Below the pieces are notes generated by a model. The model searched no databases. It saw only the letters and a program-made list of their open reading frames with translations, and was not told the origin of the DNA. From Pantoea sp. A4 (GTDB taxonomy: Bacteria > Pseudomonadota > Gammaproteobacteria > Enterobacterales > Enterobacteriaceae): a DNA stretch of 64,000 nucleotides. This document shows positions 1 through 10,258 of the stretch, piece by piece. The translations under genes and the position numbers were made by a program. How positions within the stretch are numbered: position 1 is the first letter of the stretch; each line of letters begins with the position of its first letter. The stretch lies in the NCBI RefSeq assembly GCF_000295955.2, contig NZ_ALXE01000019.1, positions 124,001 through 188,000 on the forward strand. Reading direction: 5' to 3'.

Positions 1-378
1 CGCCGCCGCTACGCTGAAATTGCCGATCACCTTGAGCTGTCTCAGCCAGGCGATAAAACCGCCCAAAAGATTGAACGTTTAATTGCCTGGCTGGAAGAAC
101 TGAAAACACAGTTAGGCATTCCCGCTTCGATTCGTGAGGCAGGCGTTAATGAAGCAGACTTCCTCGCGGCAGTGGATAAACTCGCCGAAGATGCGTTTGA
201 CGACCAATGTACCGGTGCTAACCCACGCTATCCGCTGATCAGTGAGTTACGTCAGGTGATGATCGACAGTTATTATGGCCGCCCATACGTTGAGCATGCA
301 GTGACGGTAGCGGAAACTCCGGTTGAAGAAGAAGCCGTTATCCGGAAAGGTAAAACCGGGCAAAAACAGACGTCATAA
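1..378 (+). CDS. adhE: Bifunctional aldehyde-alcohol dehydrogenase, C-terminal end (partial)
   Basis: The frame is open from base 1 and ends at TAA 376-378, giving the last 125 residues. The residues match the C-terminus of AdhE, which reduces acetyl-CoA to ethanol in fermentation: the iron-type alcohol dehydrogenase tail with a segment close to NPRYPLISELRQ and the YYGRPYVE motif near the end. The start, the aldehyde dehydrogenase half and the iron ligands lie outside the window. It is followed by a terminator shared with the convergent tdk, the same neighbour as in E. coli. Identification is from remembered family sequence, and the match is strong. Confidence 0.95.
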   Translation, partial: RRRYAEIADHLELSQPGDKTAQKIERLIAWLEELKTQLGIPASIREAGVNEADFLAAVDKLAEDAFDDQCTGANPRYPLISELRQVMIDSYYGRPYVEHAVTVAETPVEEEAVIRKGKTGQKQTS

Positions 379-399
379 TTGCGTCTGAGTCTGATAATA

Positions 400-428
400 A
401 AAAAACCCGCCATTGCGCGGGTTTTTAT
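400..428. terminator. Bidirectional terminator between adhE and tdk
   Basis: A GC-rich stem pairs 404-410 with 417-423. It is flanked by an A-run on the left and a T-run on the right, so it can work as an intrinsic terminator for adhE (plus) and tdk (minus). Confidence 0.85.
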
Positions 429-431
429 CTG

Positions 432-1058
432 TTACTCCGACGCTTCCTGATGGTGGAAACCGTGGATAGCCTGAAGCGATCCCTCTTCAATCGCCTGCTT
501 ATAGTGTTTACGGCACACCGAGATATACCGCTCGTTGCCGCCAATCACCACCTGCTCGCCTTCGCTAAATGGCTTACCTGCGCTATCCAGCCTTAAAACC
601 ATACTGGCTTTACGTCCGCAGTGGCAAATCGTCTTCAATTCGACCAGTTTATCCGCCCATGCCAGCAAATATTGGCTACCACCAAATAACTCACCGCGAA
701 AATCAGTACGCAGGCCATAGCACAATACCGGAATATCGAGTTTGTCCACCACATCAGAGAGCTGTCTGACCTGCTCTTTGGTTAAAAACTGGCACTCATC
801 CACCAGCACGCAGTGGATAGGCTGCTCATGGTGCTGAGCGGCGATCTCTTGATCCAGGCACGTGTTGTCATTATATAGCGAGGCAGGGGCGCTAAGGCCG
901 ATACGCGAAGTCACACTGCCCGCCCCAAAGCGGTCATCAATTTCGGCAGTATAAATCAGGGTACGCATTCCGCGTTCCTGATAGTTCCATGAGGACTGCA
1001 ACAAGGCAGTCGATTTACCTGCATTCATCGCAGAGTAATAAAAGTAGAGTTGGGCCAT
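432..1058 (-). CDS. tdk: Thymidine kinase
   Basis: Type II thymidine kinase of 208 residues (E. coli about 205) that phosphorylates thymidine in the salvage pathway. The P-loop SAMNAGKST lies near the N-terminus, the DECQF motif follows, and the zinc-binding Cys pairs are in the C-terminal third (CHCGR and later C-R-K-H). The frame extends upstream to 1163, but the ATG at 1056-1058 gives the conserved N-terminus [16 protein letters not shown] and has an AAAGG-type ribosome site before it, so I chose it. It converges with adhE and diverges from hns, as in E. coli. Confidence 0.96.
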   Translation of the reverse strand: MAQLYFYYSAMNAGKSTALLQSSWNYQERGMRTLIYTAEIDDRFGAGSVTSRIGLSAPASLYNDNTCLDQEIAAQHHEQPIHCVLVDECQFLTKEQVRQLSDVVDKLDIPVLCYGLRTDFRGELFGGSQYLLAWADKLVELKTICHCGRKASMVLRLDSAGKPFSEGEQVVIGGNERYISVCRKHYKQAIEEGSLQAIHGFHHQEASE

Positions 1059-1382
1059 GAGTACTGCCTTTGAAGAACAATCAATCGCGAAGTGCCACAG
1101 TTTATCACAATCTCCTGCTTTCGCTGCGTAAAGCAGCATCTGTTTTGTACTTAACGCGTTCAAATCACATTACTTGAATAAGTAAGATGTATCTTTAATG
1201 TTTTTTACCGGCTGGTCAATTCCCCACTAAAATGCATGACTCACTTGGCTTGATGAAAATAGGATTCATGAAGTCGTACAGATATTTTAATTTTGTGCTT
1301 AATTTTCTATTGCAGTAATTTTTTTCGCCAACTATTATTAACCCGCACCTCACCTATTTATATTTATTCCGAGATCAAACAA
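1059..1382. other. tdk-hns divergent intergenic region
   Basis: About 320 bp, AT-rich toward hns, without a credible gene. It must carry the tdk and hns promoters. T- and A-tracts between 1260 and 1375 are consistent with the curved DNA usual upstream of hns, but I cannot fix a single promoter by eye. Confidence 0.5.
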
Positions 1383-1790
1383 ATGAGCGAAGCACTTAAA
1401 AGCCTTAACAATATTCGTACACTGCGTGCCCAGGCAAGAGAGTTTTCACTGGAAACTCTGGAAGAAATGCTGGAGAAACTGGAAGTCGTAGTGACTGAAC
1501 GCCGTGATGAAGAGTCACACGTGCAGGCTGAAAGTGAAGAGCGTCTGCGCAAACTGGCCCAGTATCGTGAAATGCTGCTGGCTGATGGCATTGATCCAAA
1601 TGAACTGCTGAGCGCCTTGGGTGAAGTAAAAAATGCACCTAAAGCGAAACGCGCAGCTCGCCCGGCTAAATATCAATATGTTGATGAAAACGGCGAAACG
1701 CGTACCTGGACTGGCCAGGGTCGTACCCCCGCAGTGATTAAAAAAGCTATCGACGAACAGGGTAAACAGCTTGAGGATTTCCTGCTGTAA
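1383..1790 (+). CDS. hns: Nucleoid-associated silencer H-NS
   Basis: 135 residues, two shorter than E. coli H-NS. The N-terminal half is the helical oligomerisation domain (about residues 1-80). A linker rich in Lys, Arg and Ala follows, then the DNA-binding domain with the core TWTGQGRTP around residue 110. The ATG at 1383 is used because it gives the conserved MSEALK start; an upstream extension to 1293 is not H-NS-like. Cys21 of E. coli is Phe here and the final KQ is missing, both mild variation. H-NS binds AT-rich DNA and silences acquired genes. It converges with the UDP-sugar operon across a strong terminator. Confidence 0.97.
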   Translation: MSEALKSLNNIRTLRAQAREFSLETLEEMLEKLEVVVTERRDEESHVQAESEERLRKLAQYREMLLADGIDPNELLSALGEVKNAPKAKRAARPAKYQYVDENGETRTWTGQGRTPAVIKKAIDEQGKQLEDFLL

Positions 1791-1840
1791 TAAACCCGGC
1801 TTGTAGCAACTCGGATATCATTTCTATTTTTCACCAGGTA

Positions 1841-1868
1841 AAAGGAAGCTTTGCAGCTTCCTTTTTTA
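1841..1868 (+). terminator. hns intrinsic terminator
   Basis: A ten-pair stem (1841-1850 with 1855-1864) has a four-base loop and a T-run into 1868. Its left arm starts with A-rich sequence, so it may also serve the convergent epimerase operon. Confidence 0.85.
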
Positions 1869-1874
1869 TTGCTT

Positions 1875-2882
1875 TTACACGCCGTAATAATCGCGATACC
1901 AGTTCACGAATTGCTGTACACCGGTACTCACTGACGTTTGGGGTTTGAATCCTGTAATGTCAAACAATGCGCGGGTATCAGCACTGGTTTCAAGCACATC
2001 ACCAGGCTGCATAGGTAACAGATTCTTCTCTGCTTTAAACCCTAATGCCTGTTCCAGCGCTTCGATATAACTCATCAAGGTCACGGGACTGCTGTTGCCA
2101 ATATTATACACCCGATACGGCGCAGAGCTTGTCGCTGGTGTCCCCTGCTCCACCGTCCATGCGGGGTCGGCCTGCGGGATGACGTCTTGCACCCGCATAA
2201 TCGCTTCTACAATATCGTCAATATAGGTGAAATCACGTTTCATCTGCCCGTGGTTGTAAACATCGATGGCCTCACCAGCCAACATCGCACGGGTAAACTT
2301 AAACAGTGCCATATCAGGTCTGCCCCATGGGCCATACACGGTGAAGAAGCGCAAGCCAGTGGTAGGCAGCTGATAGAGATGGGAATAGGTGTGGGACATT
2401 AACTCATTGGCTTTTTTCGTCGCTGCATACAGTGAAACAGGATGATCGACACTGTCCGCGGTTGAAAAAGGCATTTTACGGTTAAGGCCATAAACTGAAC
2501 TGGAAGAGGCATACAGCAGATGTTCAATTTTATGGTGACGGCACCCCTCAAGAATATTGAGATGGCCAATCAGATTAGCATCCGCATAAGCGTGAGGATT
2601 CTCAATGGAATAGCGTACGCCAGCCTGAGCCGCGAGGTGTATTACGCGCTGAAAACTGTGCAGTTTAAACAGTGCAGCAATACCCTCGCGATCGGCCAGT
2701 TCGCACTTAGCAAAATGAAACTGGCCGTCTGATTTTAACAGGGAAAGACGTGATAACTTCAGGTTAACGTCGTAATAGTCATTCAGGTTGTCCAGACCAA
2801 CAACCTGATGACCGGCGGCCAACAGGCGTTGGCAAACATGAAAACCAATAAAGCCTGCGGCACCGGTAACCAGAAATTTCAT
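1875..2882 (-). CDS. NAD-dependent epimerase, probable UDP-glucuronate 4-epimerase
   Basis: 335-residue short-chain epimerase. The NAD-binding glycine motif GAAGFIG lies at residues 7-13, a Ser-rich stretch before VYG carries the catalytic Ser, and YAATK carries the catalytic Tyr/Lys pair. The DNLNDYYDVNLK segment is typical of UDP-glucuronate epimerases that make UDP-galacturonate. It starts 14 bp after ugd with a GAGGGA ribosome site, so the operon galU-ugd-epimerase would convert glucose-1-P to UDP-glucose, UDP-glucuronate and UDP-galacturonate for surface polysaccharide or LPS. E. coli has no such gene between galU and hns. Exact substrate specificity is inferred from motif and context. 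Confidence 0.88.
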   Translation of the reverse strand: MKFLVTGAAGFIGFHVCQRLLAAGHQVVGLDNLNDYYDVNLKLSRLSLLKSDGQFHFAKCELADREGIAALFKLHSFQRVIHLAAQAGVRYSIENPHAYADANLIGHLNILEGCRHHKIEHLLYASSSSVYGLNRKMPFSTADSVDHPVSLYAATKKANELMSHTYSHLYQLPTTGLRFFTVYGPWGRPDMALFKFTRAMLAGEAIDVYNHGQMKRDFTYIDDIVEAIMRVQDVIPQADPAWTVEQGTPATSSAPYRVYNIGNSSPVTLMSYIEALEQALGFKAEKNLLPMQPGDVLETSADTRALFDITGFKPQTSVSTGVQQFVNWYRDYYGV

Positions 2883-2896
2883 ACTTCCCTCGTTAA

Positions 2897-4237
2897 TTAT
2901 ACAATTTGTAAAGACGCTCCGCGGCCGATTGCATAATAAACGAAACCGCGTTTGCTGAGACGCTCCGGATCATACAGGTTACGACCATCAAAGATCACGG
3001 GTTCTTTCAAACCATTTTTAATGGTATCAAAGTCCGGCGCACGGAAATTCTGCCATTCCGTACAGATAACCAGTCCATCTGCGCCCTGCAGTGCAGCCTC
3101 TTTGGTTCCCATCAAGCGGAAATCATTGCGGTTGCCATAAACACGCTGAGCTTCATCCATCGCTTCTGGATCGTATGCCTGGACGGAAGCACCCGCTTCC
3201 CACAGCGCTTCGATCAGCACACGACTGGATGCTTCACGCATATCATCGGTATTCGGTTTAAACGCCAGTCCCCACAGCGCGAAGGTTTTACCACGCAGGT
3301 CATCACCGAAATGACGACGGATAAAACCAAACAGCTTATGCTTCTGGCTGTCGTTCACATCCTCTACCGCTTGCAGCAGACGTGGTTTATAGCCGATTGA
3401 CTCCGCGGTGCGAATTAACGCCTGCACATCTTTCGGGAAGCATGAACCGCCGTAGCCACAGCCAGGATAGATAAAGCTGTAACCAATACGTGAATCCGAT
3501 CCAATGCCCTGACGTACTTTCTCAACGTCTGCACCCAATTTTTCGGCCAGATTTGAGATTTCGTTCATGAAGCTGATCTTGGTCGCTAACATGCAGTTAG
3601 CCGCATACTTCGTCAGCTCCGCACTGCGGATATCCATCAAGATCATGCGATCGTGATTGCGGTTGAACGGTTCATACAGTTCACGCAGCAGATCAACCAC
3701 TTCGTCGTTGTCGGTACCGACAACGATACGTTCCGGACGCATACAGTCAGTGACTGCTGCACCCTCTTTCAGAAACTCTGGGTTAGAAACAACGTCGAAT
3801 GAGAGATCAACGCCACGGGCCTTAAGCGTTTCATTCATTACGGCACGCACTTTATCTGCAGTGCCTACCGGAACCGTGGATTTATCCAGAATCACTTTGT
3901 GATCCTGCATATGTTGCGCGATGGTACGCGCCACCGCAGTAACATATTTCAGATCGGCGGAGCCGTCTTCATCTGGCGGCGTTCCCACGGCGATAAACTG
4001 CATTACCCCGTGATTTACCCCGTCTTCCGCATTGGTGGAAAACTTCAGACGACCCGCTTCGTAGTTTGACATGACAAGTGGCGTCAAACCCGGTTCGAAA
4101 ATTGGGATAATACCCTTTTTCAGGTTCTCTACTTTGGTTGCGTCGACATCAATACATAAGACATCATGCCCGACTTCGGCCAACACCGCCGCCTGAACCA
4201 GACCGACATAGCCGATACCAAATACAGTAACTTTCAT
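2897..4237 (-). CDS. ugd: UDP-glucose 6-dehydrogenase
   Basis: 446 residues. It oxidises UDP-glucose to UDP-glucuronate with two NAD. The Rossmann motif GIGYVG is at residues 7-12. The catalytic Cys266 lies in [10 protein letters not shown], and the conserved NPEFLKEG segment is near residue 152. It belongs to the Rkp/TuaD-type branch of about 440-450 residues rather than the 388-residue E. coli Ugd. It is the middle gene of the galU-ugd-epimerase operon, 22 bp after galU with an AGGATAG ribosome site. Its product feeds capsule, colanic-type exopolysaccharide or lipid A sugar precursors. Confidence 0.95.
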   Translation of the reverse strand: MKVTVFGIGYVGLVQAAVLAEVGHDVLCIDVDATKVENLKKGIIPIFEPGLTPLVMSNYEAGRLKFSTNAEDGVNHGVMQFIAVGTPPDEDGSADLKYVTAVARTIAQHMQDHKVILDKSTVPVGTADKVRAVMNETLKARGVDLSFDVVSNPEFLKEGAAVTDCMRPERIVVGTDNDEVVDLLRELYEPFNRNHDRMILMDIRSAELTKYAANCMLATKISFMNEISNLAEKLGADVEKVRQGIGSDSRIGYSFIYPGCGYGGSCFPKDVQALIRTAESIGYKPRLLQAVEDVNDSQKHKLFGFIRRHFGDDLRGKTFALWGLAFKPNTDDMREASSRVLIEALWEAGASVQAYDPEAMDEAQRVYGNRNDFRLMGTKEAALQGADGLVICTEWQNFRAPDFDTIKNGLKEPVIFDGRNLYDPERLSKRGFVYYAIGRGASLQIV

Positions 4238-4259
4238 TGAGCTATCCTGTGTTGATCAG

Positions 4260-5168
4260 TTATTTTTTGTTACCGACCGCGCTCTCAAGCCATTGAGAGA
4301 AGTCTTTACCCAGCACCGGATGGCGTACGCCATACTCGACGAATGCCTGCATGTAGCCCAGTTTGTTACCACAGTCATGGCTTACGCCAGTCAGGTGATA
4401 AGCTTCAACGGTCTCTTTTTCCATCAGCATGGCGATAGAATCCGTTAACTGCACTTCACCGCCTGCACCTGGAGGGGTTTTCGCCAGCAGAGGCCAGATA
4501 TCTGCAGAGAGTACATAACGACCCACCACAGCAAGATTTGAAGGTGCTTCAGCTGCTTTAGGTTTTTCCACTACGCCGACCATCGGTGCGCTTTCACCTG
4601 CGTTCAGGCTGGCACCTTTGCAGTCCACCACGCCGTACGCGGTCACGTCCGCTACTGGCTCAACCATGATCTGGCTGCGGCCAGACTCTTCGTAACGGCT
4701 CAGCATCTGCGCCAGGTTGTCTTTGGTGAGATCAGATTCGTATTCATCGATGATCACGTCTGGCAGGATCACCGCAAACGGCTCATCACCCACTAATGGG
4801 TGGGCGCACATCACGGCATGACCCAGACCTTTAGCGATACCCTGACGTACCTGCATGATGGTGACATGCGGTGGGCAAATAGACTGGATTTCATCTAACA
4901 GCTGACGCTTAACGCGTTTTTCCAGCATCGCTTCCAGTTCAAAACTGGTGTCGAAGTGGTTTTCAATGGAGTTTTTAGACGAGTGCGTAACCAGAATAAT
5001 TTCGTTAATTCCCGCTGCAATGCATTCGTTAACGACATACTGGATCAGTGGCTTATCAACCAGCGGCAACATCTCTTTTGGAATCGCTTTTGTAGCAGGC
5101 AACATACGGGTGCCCAAGCCAGCAACAGGGATTACCGCTTTCTTTACCTTGGATTTGAAGCCAGACAT
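4260..5168 (-). CDS. galU: UTP-glucose-1-phosphate uridylyltransferase
   Basis: 302 residues, the E. coli length. The nucleotidyltransferase signature [12 protein letters not shown] is followed by [11 protein letters not shown], and the rest is near identical to E. coli GalU. It makes UDP-glucose from UTP and glucose-1-phosphate. A TTG directly upstream (5169-5171) could also initiate, but the ATG at 5166-5168 has the better distance (about 7 nt) from the GAGG ribosome site. It lies downstream of rssB as in E. coli, but here it leads an operon with ugd and an epimerase instead of sitting next to hns. Confidence 0.97.
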   Translation of the reverse strand: MSGFKSKVKKAVIPVAGLGTRMLPATKAIPKEMLPLVDKPLIQYVVNECIAAGINEIILVTHSSKNSIENHFDTSFELEAMLEKRVKRQLLDEIQSICPPHVTIMQVRQGIAKGLGHAVMCAHPLVGDEPFAVILPDVIIDEYESDLTKDNLAQMLSRYEESGRSQIMVEPVADVTAYGVVDCKGASLNAGESAPMVGVVEKPKAAEAPSNLAVVGRYVLSADIWPLLAKTPPGAGGEVQLTDSIAMLMEKETVEAYHLTGVSHDCGNKLGYMQAFVEYGVRHPVLGKDFSQWLESAVGNKK

Positions 5169-5358
5169 CAAGATACCTCTCTAATAGGCCGCTCAAGTTA
5201 ATACTTGATAAGTCGGTTAAAAACGAAATGAGTATACATATACTCGTGCGTGGATTTATCCTGGAAGGGTTCAATCCGCTGAATTTAAGACAATTGCCTA
5301 AGTGTAAGGCTTAGAGTTGGCCCTGTCTTTAAGGTTCAGCGAATTAAAACTTATCTGC

Positions 5359-6375
5359 TTATTCTTCGCTCGAAAGCATCAACCGGAGACGCCCACCGGC
5401 TCCCCAAACGTGGCATTGCCAGCGCTCAGCCCGTTGGCTTATCTGATTTAGATAGGTATTACCTGTTGTTCCTAACGGAACACCGTTACTGAGTTGTATT
5501 TGATGGGATTGTATATCCAACGTCGCGTTTAAACCGGCAGAAACCAGAATCAGGTTTTTTAAACCACTATGGTAGTAGCCGACTAAAAGCGGGAACTGTC
5601 CGGTGAGATTCGCCTGTTTTAACAAGAGATTGACCTGGCGTAATAAACCGTTAAGTTCAGGCAAACGCTGTTTTTGCCCCGAAAGCTGCTCCTGCAACAG
5701 GCCGTTAAATAAGGCTCGTAGTAACAATGCCGCCAGTACACCGTTATCCCCGGCGCGAGTGACGTCCAGGCAGTAGAATGCCAGGTCATTATCGGACAGT
5801 GCAGCAATGTCCAGTACCAGACCGGGTTGTTCAGCCATCGTCAACTGGCGATAGTTAAAACGGCAATGCGCGACATTGAGCTGTACCGGCGGTTGTAATT
5901 GTTTGAGTAGCTTGGCTGCCGCAGGCGGATTGCTCACCAGTGCGTCCCAGTCCTGGAAAAGCTGTTCGTCCTCCTCAACTTTTGACGTGAACATCGACGG
6001 GTAGAGACATTCGAACACGGCCTCTCGAAAACGCTCAAGATTTTTAAGCGGTTTAAGTAACACATCCTGAACGCCCAAACGCAAAACATGGGCGATGTCT
6101 GCCATGTTCTCGGTGGCAGAAATGATGAGAATAGGCACACTGTTGCCGCTCATACGGATGTGCTCAACCAGTTTCCCGCCGTTCATCTGCGGCATTTCAA
6201 GGTCGCAAATGATTAAATCTGCGTTCTGCTTTTCCAGTAATGTGATGGCTTCCAGCCCATTTTCAGCCGGCATCGTTTTCGCCCCCAACGCCGTTAAAAT
6301 ACCTTCCAGCATTGAACGGAAAACGGCCTCGTCTTCAACAATTAGGATTGTTTTGCCGAGTAGTGGTTTTTCCAT
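5359..6375 (-). CDS. rssB: Regulator of RpoS, ClpXP adaptor RssB
   Basis: 338 residues against 337 in E. coli. An N-terminal response-regulator receiver (about 1-125) has acidic residues at 15-16, phospho-acceptor Asp58 in CDLEMP, and Lys108 in LLKPL. A C-terminal domain resembling a degenerate PP2C phosphatase follows (about 150-338). RssB delivers sigma-S to ClpXP in growing cells. It follows rssA by 98 bp on the same strand and precedes galU, the conserved order. All receiver residues needed for phosphorylation are present. Confidence 0.96.
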   Translation of the reverse strand: MEKPLLGKTILIVEDEAVFRSMLEGILTALGAKTMPAENGLEAITLLEKQNADLIICDLEMPQMNGGKLVEHIRMSGNSVPILIISATENMADIAHVLRLGVQDVLLKPLKNLERFREAVFECLYPSMFTSKVEEDEQLFQDWDALVSNPPAAAKLLKQLQPPVQLNVAHCRFNYRQLTMAEQPGLVLDIAALSDNDLAFYCLDVTRAGDNGVLAALLLRALFNGLLQEQLSGQKQRLPELNGLLRQVNLLLKQANLTGQFPLLVGYYHSGLKNLILVSAGLNATLDIQSHQIQLSNGVPLGTTGNTYLNQISQRAERWQCHVWGAGGRLRLMLSSEE

Positions 6376-6473
6376 TCTCTCCCCCTGCGTACCAGATAGT
6401 TCAATAGTGGTTCATAAAACTGCATTGCGCCTTTAAGAATTGACTGAAGTAGGCCCAGTTTAGAAAAATGCCA

Positions 6474-7379
6474 CTATCTGTCTCTGATCAGTGGTACCAG
6501 TTCATCCATTTGTTTCTCTACCGCTGCCCAACCTGCCGCGATGGCCTCATCTGCACGATGAAAATCCAGCGTCGAGATTTGTGGGCAAAACGGTTGAATA
6601 AGTACATCCGGAGGATCACCTGCCATCCGGTTGCGTTTTAATCGGTTTTCCAGCACCTGAATCGAGGTACTCATGATTTCCATCGCGCCGGGCGTCTGGC
6701 TTATGCGCCGCTGGCGCAGGCCCGTAATGCGCTGACGAATTTTTTTGCCCCAGCTCAGCGCCTCTGCGGCTGCGGCTTCTTCACTGCTTTGCGGGGTGAC
6801 CGACAATAAATCCTGCTGCATCAAGTGCGCATCATGTTGTAAGTCCACTGCGATAACGATGTCAGCACCCAGCGCTCGGGTGAGCGAAACAGGCACCGGA
6901 TTAACCACCGCACCGTCCACCAGCCAGTAACCGTTGTAACCGACCGGAGGGAGTAAGCCCGGCATGCTGCAGGATGCGCGTACCGCCTGGTGCAGTTCGC
7001 CTTCCGTCAGCCAGAGCTCGCGGCCAGTGCTGAGATTGGTCGCCACGACGCCAAACGGTTTGAGACTCTGTTCAAGCGTCTTTTCACCTATCAGCTGCCG
7101 CACATGGCTAAAAACACGTTCACCTCGCAAGAGTCCGCCGCGCTGCCAGGAAAAATCCATGAGACGGATGACATCCCAGTAACGAAAGGCCGTAACCCAT
7201 TTTTCCATCACCGGCAAACGCTGATTAACGTATGCTGCCCCTACCAACGCACCCACTGAACAACCTGCCACCACATCGATCTGAATGCCTGCTTTTTCCA
7301 GCGCGTTGATTACGCCAATGTGCGCCCATCCTTTGGCGGCCCCTGAACCAAGAGCCAGTCCAATTTTTACCTGTCTCAT
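6474..7379 (-). CDS. rssA: Patatin-like phospholipase family protein RssA
   Basis: 301 residues, the E. coli length. The patatin fold shows the glycine-rich oxyanion motif ([12 protein letters not shown]), the nucleophile elbow GCSVG and the catalytic Asp in DGAVVNP. Physiological substrates are not known; the gene is linked with rssB across enterobacteria. The frame opens at 7412, but the ATG at 7377-7379 restores the conserved [13 protein letters not shown] start and follows an AGAGGTGA ribosome site, so I used it. Confidence 0.94.
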   Translation of the reverse strand: MRQVKIGLALGSGAAKGWAHIGVINALEKAGIQIDVVAGCSVGALVGAAYVNQRLPVMEKWVTAFRYWDVIRLMDFSWQRGGLLRGERVFSHVRQLIGEKTLEQSLKPFGVVATNLSTGRELWLTEGELHQAVRASCSMPGLLPPVGYNGYWLVDGAVVNPVPVSLTRALGADIVIAVDLQHDAHLMQQDLLSVTPQSSEEAAAAEALSWGKKIRQRITGLRQRRISQTPGAMEIMSTSIQVLENRLKRNRMAGDPPDVLIQPFCPQISTLDFHRADEAIAAGWAAVEKQMDELVPLIRDR

Positions 7380-7477
7380 TTCACCTCTGGTATTGGCGTC
7401 AATGCGTAGCATCGCCGAGCAGTGTCAGCTACCATAGCAACGTTTATGATTCGTCGTTATCACTCTCAGGAGATGAA

Positions 7478-7933
7478 GTGTCCCAGGAATGTCCTTGCTG
7501 CAGTGGTGAGCAGTATAGCTTATGTTGCGCACCCTATATTGACGGTACGCAAATTCCCGCCACGGCAGAACGCCTTATGCGTTCACGCTACACGGCCTAT
7601 GTCCAGCAAAATGCTGCTTATCTGGTTGCCACCTGGCACCCTTCTCAACAACGGCCTGAACTCTTACAAGCCTTAACAGAGAGTTTTTCTGGTAGCGAAT
7701 GGCTGGGCTTGAATGTAACCCGTTGTTTTGCCGGACTCCATGAGAATGAAGCATTTGTGACATTTTTTGCGAGATACCGCGAAAAAGCACAACTTCACCA
7801 TCTGCATGAGTGTTCGCGCTTTGTCCGTGAGGATCAACGCTGGTACTATATCGACGGTACCGCGCCTGAGCTCGGCCGGAATGATCCCTGTCCCTGTGGC
7901 TCGGGGAAAAAATACAAAAAGTGCTGTAACTGA
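7478..7933 (+). CDS. ychJ: SEC-C motif protein YchJ (UPF0225)
   Basis: 151 residues from a GTG start at 7478, preceded by an AGGAGA ribosome site. The C-terminus carries the SEC-C zinc motif [15 protein letters not shown], and a second Cys cluster (CPCC with a later LCC) lies at the N-terminus. The middle is an NTF2-like region. Molecular function is not established. The gene is divergent from rssA and upstream of purU, as in E. coli. Confidence 0.93.
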   Translation: MSQECPCCSGEQYSLCCAPYIDGTQIPATAERLMRSRYTAYVQQNAAYLVATWHPSQQRPELLQALTESFSGSEWLGLNVTRCFAGLHENEAFVTFFARYREKAQLHHLHECSRFVREDQRWYYIDGTAPELGRNDPCPCGSGKKYKKCCN

Positions 7934-7992
7934 GCCTATTGTTATTTAAACAGTTACCACCCTTTTAATGCTTTGACAGGACTCTGATTGAG

Positions 7993-8841
7993 ATGCAAGC
8001 GCAAACCATTCAACGAAAAGTTTTACGTACTATCTGCCCGGACGCAAAAGGCCTGATCGCCAAAATCACCAATATTTGTTACAAGCACGAGCTGAATATC
8101 GTGCAGAACAATGAGTTCGTCGATCACCGCACCGGGCGTTTTTTCATGCGCACAGAGCTGGAAGGGATTTTTAACGACAACACACTGCTGGCGGATCTCG
8201 ACAGCGCACTGCCTACGGGTTCCGTGCGTGAATTGCAGAGTTCTGGTCGCCGCCGTGTCGTCATTCTGGTCACCAAAGAGGCGCACTGCCTGGGTGACCT
8301 GTTGATGAAAAGCGCGTTTGGCGGTCTGGATATGGAAATTGCCGCCGTCATTGGCAACCACGAAACCCTGCGCTCACTGGTTGAACGCTTCGATATTCCT
8401 TTCGAGCTGGTAAGCCATGAAGGGTTGACGCGAGAAGAACATGATAACCGCATGGCGGATGAAATTGACCGCTATCAGCCTGATTACGTGGTGTTGGCGA
8501 AATACATGCGCGTCCTGACGCCTGGTTTCGTTCAGCGCTTCCCCAATCAGATCATCAACATCCACCACTCGTTCTTACCTGCGTTCATTGGTGCGCGCCC
8601 TTACCATCAGGCCTATGAACGTGGTGTGAAGATCATTGGTGCTACCGCGCACTATGTGAATGATAACCTTGATGAAGGCCCGATCATTATGCAGGACGTG
8701 ATCAACGTCGATCACAGCTATACCGCAGAAGAGATGATGCGCGCGGGTCGTGATGTTGAAAAAAACGTGTTGAGCCGCGCACTGGATAAAGTGCTGGGCC
8801 AGCGCGTCTTTGTGTACGGCAACCGCACTATCATCCTGTAA
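7993..8841 (+). CDS. purU: Formyltetrahydrofolate deformylase
   Basis: 282 residues (E. coli 280). An N-terminal ACT regulatory domain (about 8-85) is followed by a formyltransferase-like domain with the catalytic segment INIHHSFLPAFIGA and an Asp in NLDEGPII. It hydrolyses 10-formyl-THF to formate and THF, supplying formate for purine synthesis and balancing one-carbon pools. The ATG at 7993 has only a weak ribosome site, but the protein aligns with E. coli from the second turn on. The tRNA-Tyr operon follows, as in E. coli. Confidence 0.96.
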   Translation: MQAQTIQRKVLRTICPDAKGLIAKITNICYKHELNIVQNNEFVDHRTGRFFMRTELEGIFNDNTLLADLDSALPTGSVRELQSSGRRRVVILVTKEAHCLGDLLMKSAFGGLDMEIAAVIGNHETLRSLVERFDIPFELVSHEGLTREEHDNRMADEIDRYQPDYVVLAKYMRVLTPGFVQRFPNQIINIHHSFLPAFIGARPYHQAYERGVKIIGATAHYVNDNLDEGPIIMQDVINVDHSYTAEEMMRAGRDVEKNVLSRALDKVLGQRVFVYGNRTIIL

Positions 8842-8852
8842 TTGCCTGCTTC

Positions 8853-8884
8853 TGACGCTGCATTTGTGTGATAATGCAGCGTCA
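8853..8884 (+). terminator. Hairpin after purU
   Basis: Long stem (8853-8863 with 8874-8884) just after the purU stop. No T-run follows, only an A-run, so it may be a Rho-dependent end or an mRNA-protecting hairpin rather than a classic terminator. Confidence 0.5.
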
Positions 8885-8928
8885 CGGGCAAAAAAACGGC
8901 AAACGATTCATTTTTTCATTTTCAATGC

Positions 8929-8956
8929 TTTACACGCTTCCGGCATTTGGTATGAT
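8929..8956 (+). promoter_or_regulatory. Promoter of the tandem tRNA-Tyr operon
   Basis: -35 TTTACA (8929-8934), 16-bp spacer, -10 TATGAT (8951-8956), then a G+C-rich discriminator GCGCCCCGCC. This is the layout of the E. coli tyrT promoter, a classic stringent-response target. Confidence 0.9.
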
Positions 8957-8991
8957 GCGCCCCGCCTTAAGGCACAAACATTCAGTAAGTG

Positions 8992-9076
<85 letters not shown>

Positions 9077-9122
9077 TCTGAATCGGTTTGTTAACCCGGC
9101 AACACAATTAGCGCATTACCCT

Positions 9123-9207
<85 letters not shown>

Positions 9208-9382
9208 TTATCTTCCTGTTTTTATTTCTGCATTACTCCTCTAGCCTGCACAATTTTCACGCTGATTTTATCTGTCATGCGATATCACTATGGCAACGCC
9301 TTATTGCCGGTGTTAATGCTTAACTTCCGGTACAAAAGTCGTTACCATCCAGCGCTACCCCACTCACACAATGGGTCTTTCC

Positions 9383-10189
9383 ATGAAATTTGTCTCCTTC
9401 AATATTAATGGCTTACGTGCTCGTCCGCATCAGCTAGCTGCCCTGGTTGAAAAGCATCAACCTGATGTTATCGGTTTGCAGGAAACCAAAGTCCATGATG
9501 ATATGTTCCCACTCGAAGAGGTGGCAAAACTGGGCTATAACGTCTTCTACCACGGTCAGAAAGGCCATTATGGCGTTGCGCTGTTGACCAAAGCACAGCC
9601 GGTTGAAGTGCGTCGTGGTTTTGTTAATGATGATGAAGAGGCGCAACGTCGCATCATCATGGCAGAAATCCCCAGCCCTATCGGTAATATCATCGTCATT
9701 AACGGTTACTTCCCACAAGGCGAAAGCCGTGACCATCCGACCAAATTCCCGGCCAAAGCGAAGTTCTATCAGGATTTGCAAGCGCATCTGGAAACCCACC
9801 TCACCGCCGACCAGCCGGTGATGATCATGGGTGATATGAACATCAGCAGCACCGATTTGGATATCGGCATCGGTGAAGATAACCGCAAGCGTTGGTTACG
9901 CACCGGTAAATGTTCATTCCTGCCAGAAGAGCGTGAGTGGATGGACCGTCTGATGAACTGGGGTCTGGTGGATACCTGGCGCGCACGTAACCCGGAAGCA
10001 AACGACCAGTTCTCTTGGTTCGATTACCGCTCAAAAGGCTTTGATGATAATCGTGGTCTGCGTATCGATCTGCTGTTGGCTAGCCAACCGTTAGCAGCAC
10101 ATTGCATTGACAGTGGCATTGATTATGAACTGCGCGCAATGGAAAAACCTTCCGACCATGCGCCAATCTGGTCAACTTTTCAGTTTTAA
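9383..10189 (+). CDS. xthA: Exodeoxyribonuclease III
   Basis: 268 residues, the E. coli length, and near identical to it. Endonuclease/exonuclease/phosphatase fold with the metal Glu in LQETK (residue 34), the MGDMN motif, and the catalytic DHAP near the C-terminus. It is the main AP endonuclease and 3'-5' exonuclease in base-excision repair. The frame allows a start 12 bp upstream at 9371, but the ATG at 9383 gives the conserved [15 protein letters not shown]-terminus. It converges with topB, and its terminator runs into the end of topB. Confidence 0.97.
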   Translation: MKFVSFNINGLRARPHQLAALVEKHQPDVIGLQETKVHDDMFPLEEVAKLGYNVFYHGQKGHYGVALLTKAQPVEVRRGFVNDDEEAQRRIIMAEIPSPIGNIIVINGYFPQGESRDHPTKFPAKAKFYQDLQAHLETHLTADQPVMIMGDMNISSTDLDIGIGEDNRKRWLRTGKCSFLPEEREWMDRLMNWGLVDTWRARNPEANDQFSWFDYRSKGFDDNRGLRIDLLLASQPLAAHCIDSGIDYELRAMEKPSDHAPIWSTFQF

Positions 10190-10197
10190 CTGAACTG

Positions 10198-10258
10198 CCG
10201 CGTGGCTCTCTGCCACGCGGTCAAACACCGGTAAGCCTCAGGCTGCCGGTTTTTTTTT
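10198..10258 (+). terminator. Two hairpins ending xthA, the second inside the topB 3' end
   Basis: The first stem (10198-10205 with 10213-10220) has no T-run. The second pairs ACCGG 10227-10231 with 10246-10250 and has an inner arm (10234-10238 with 10240-10244), followed by T 10250-10258. The second is the working intrinsic terminator and covers the topB stop codon at 10238-10240. Confidence 0.8.
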
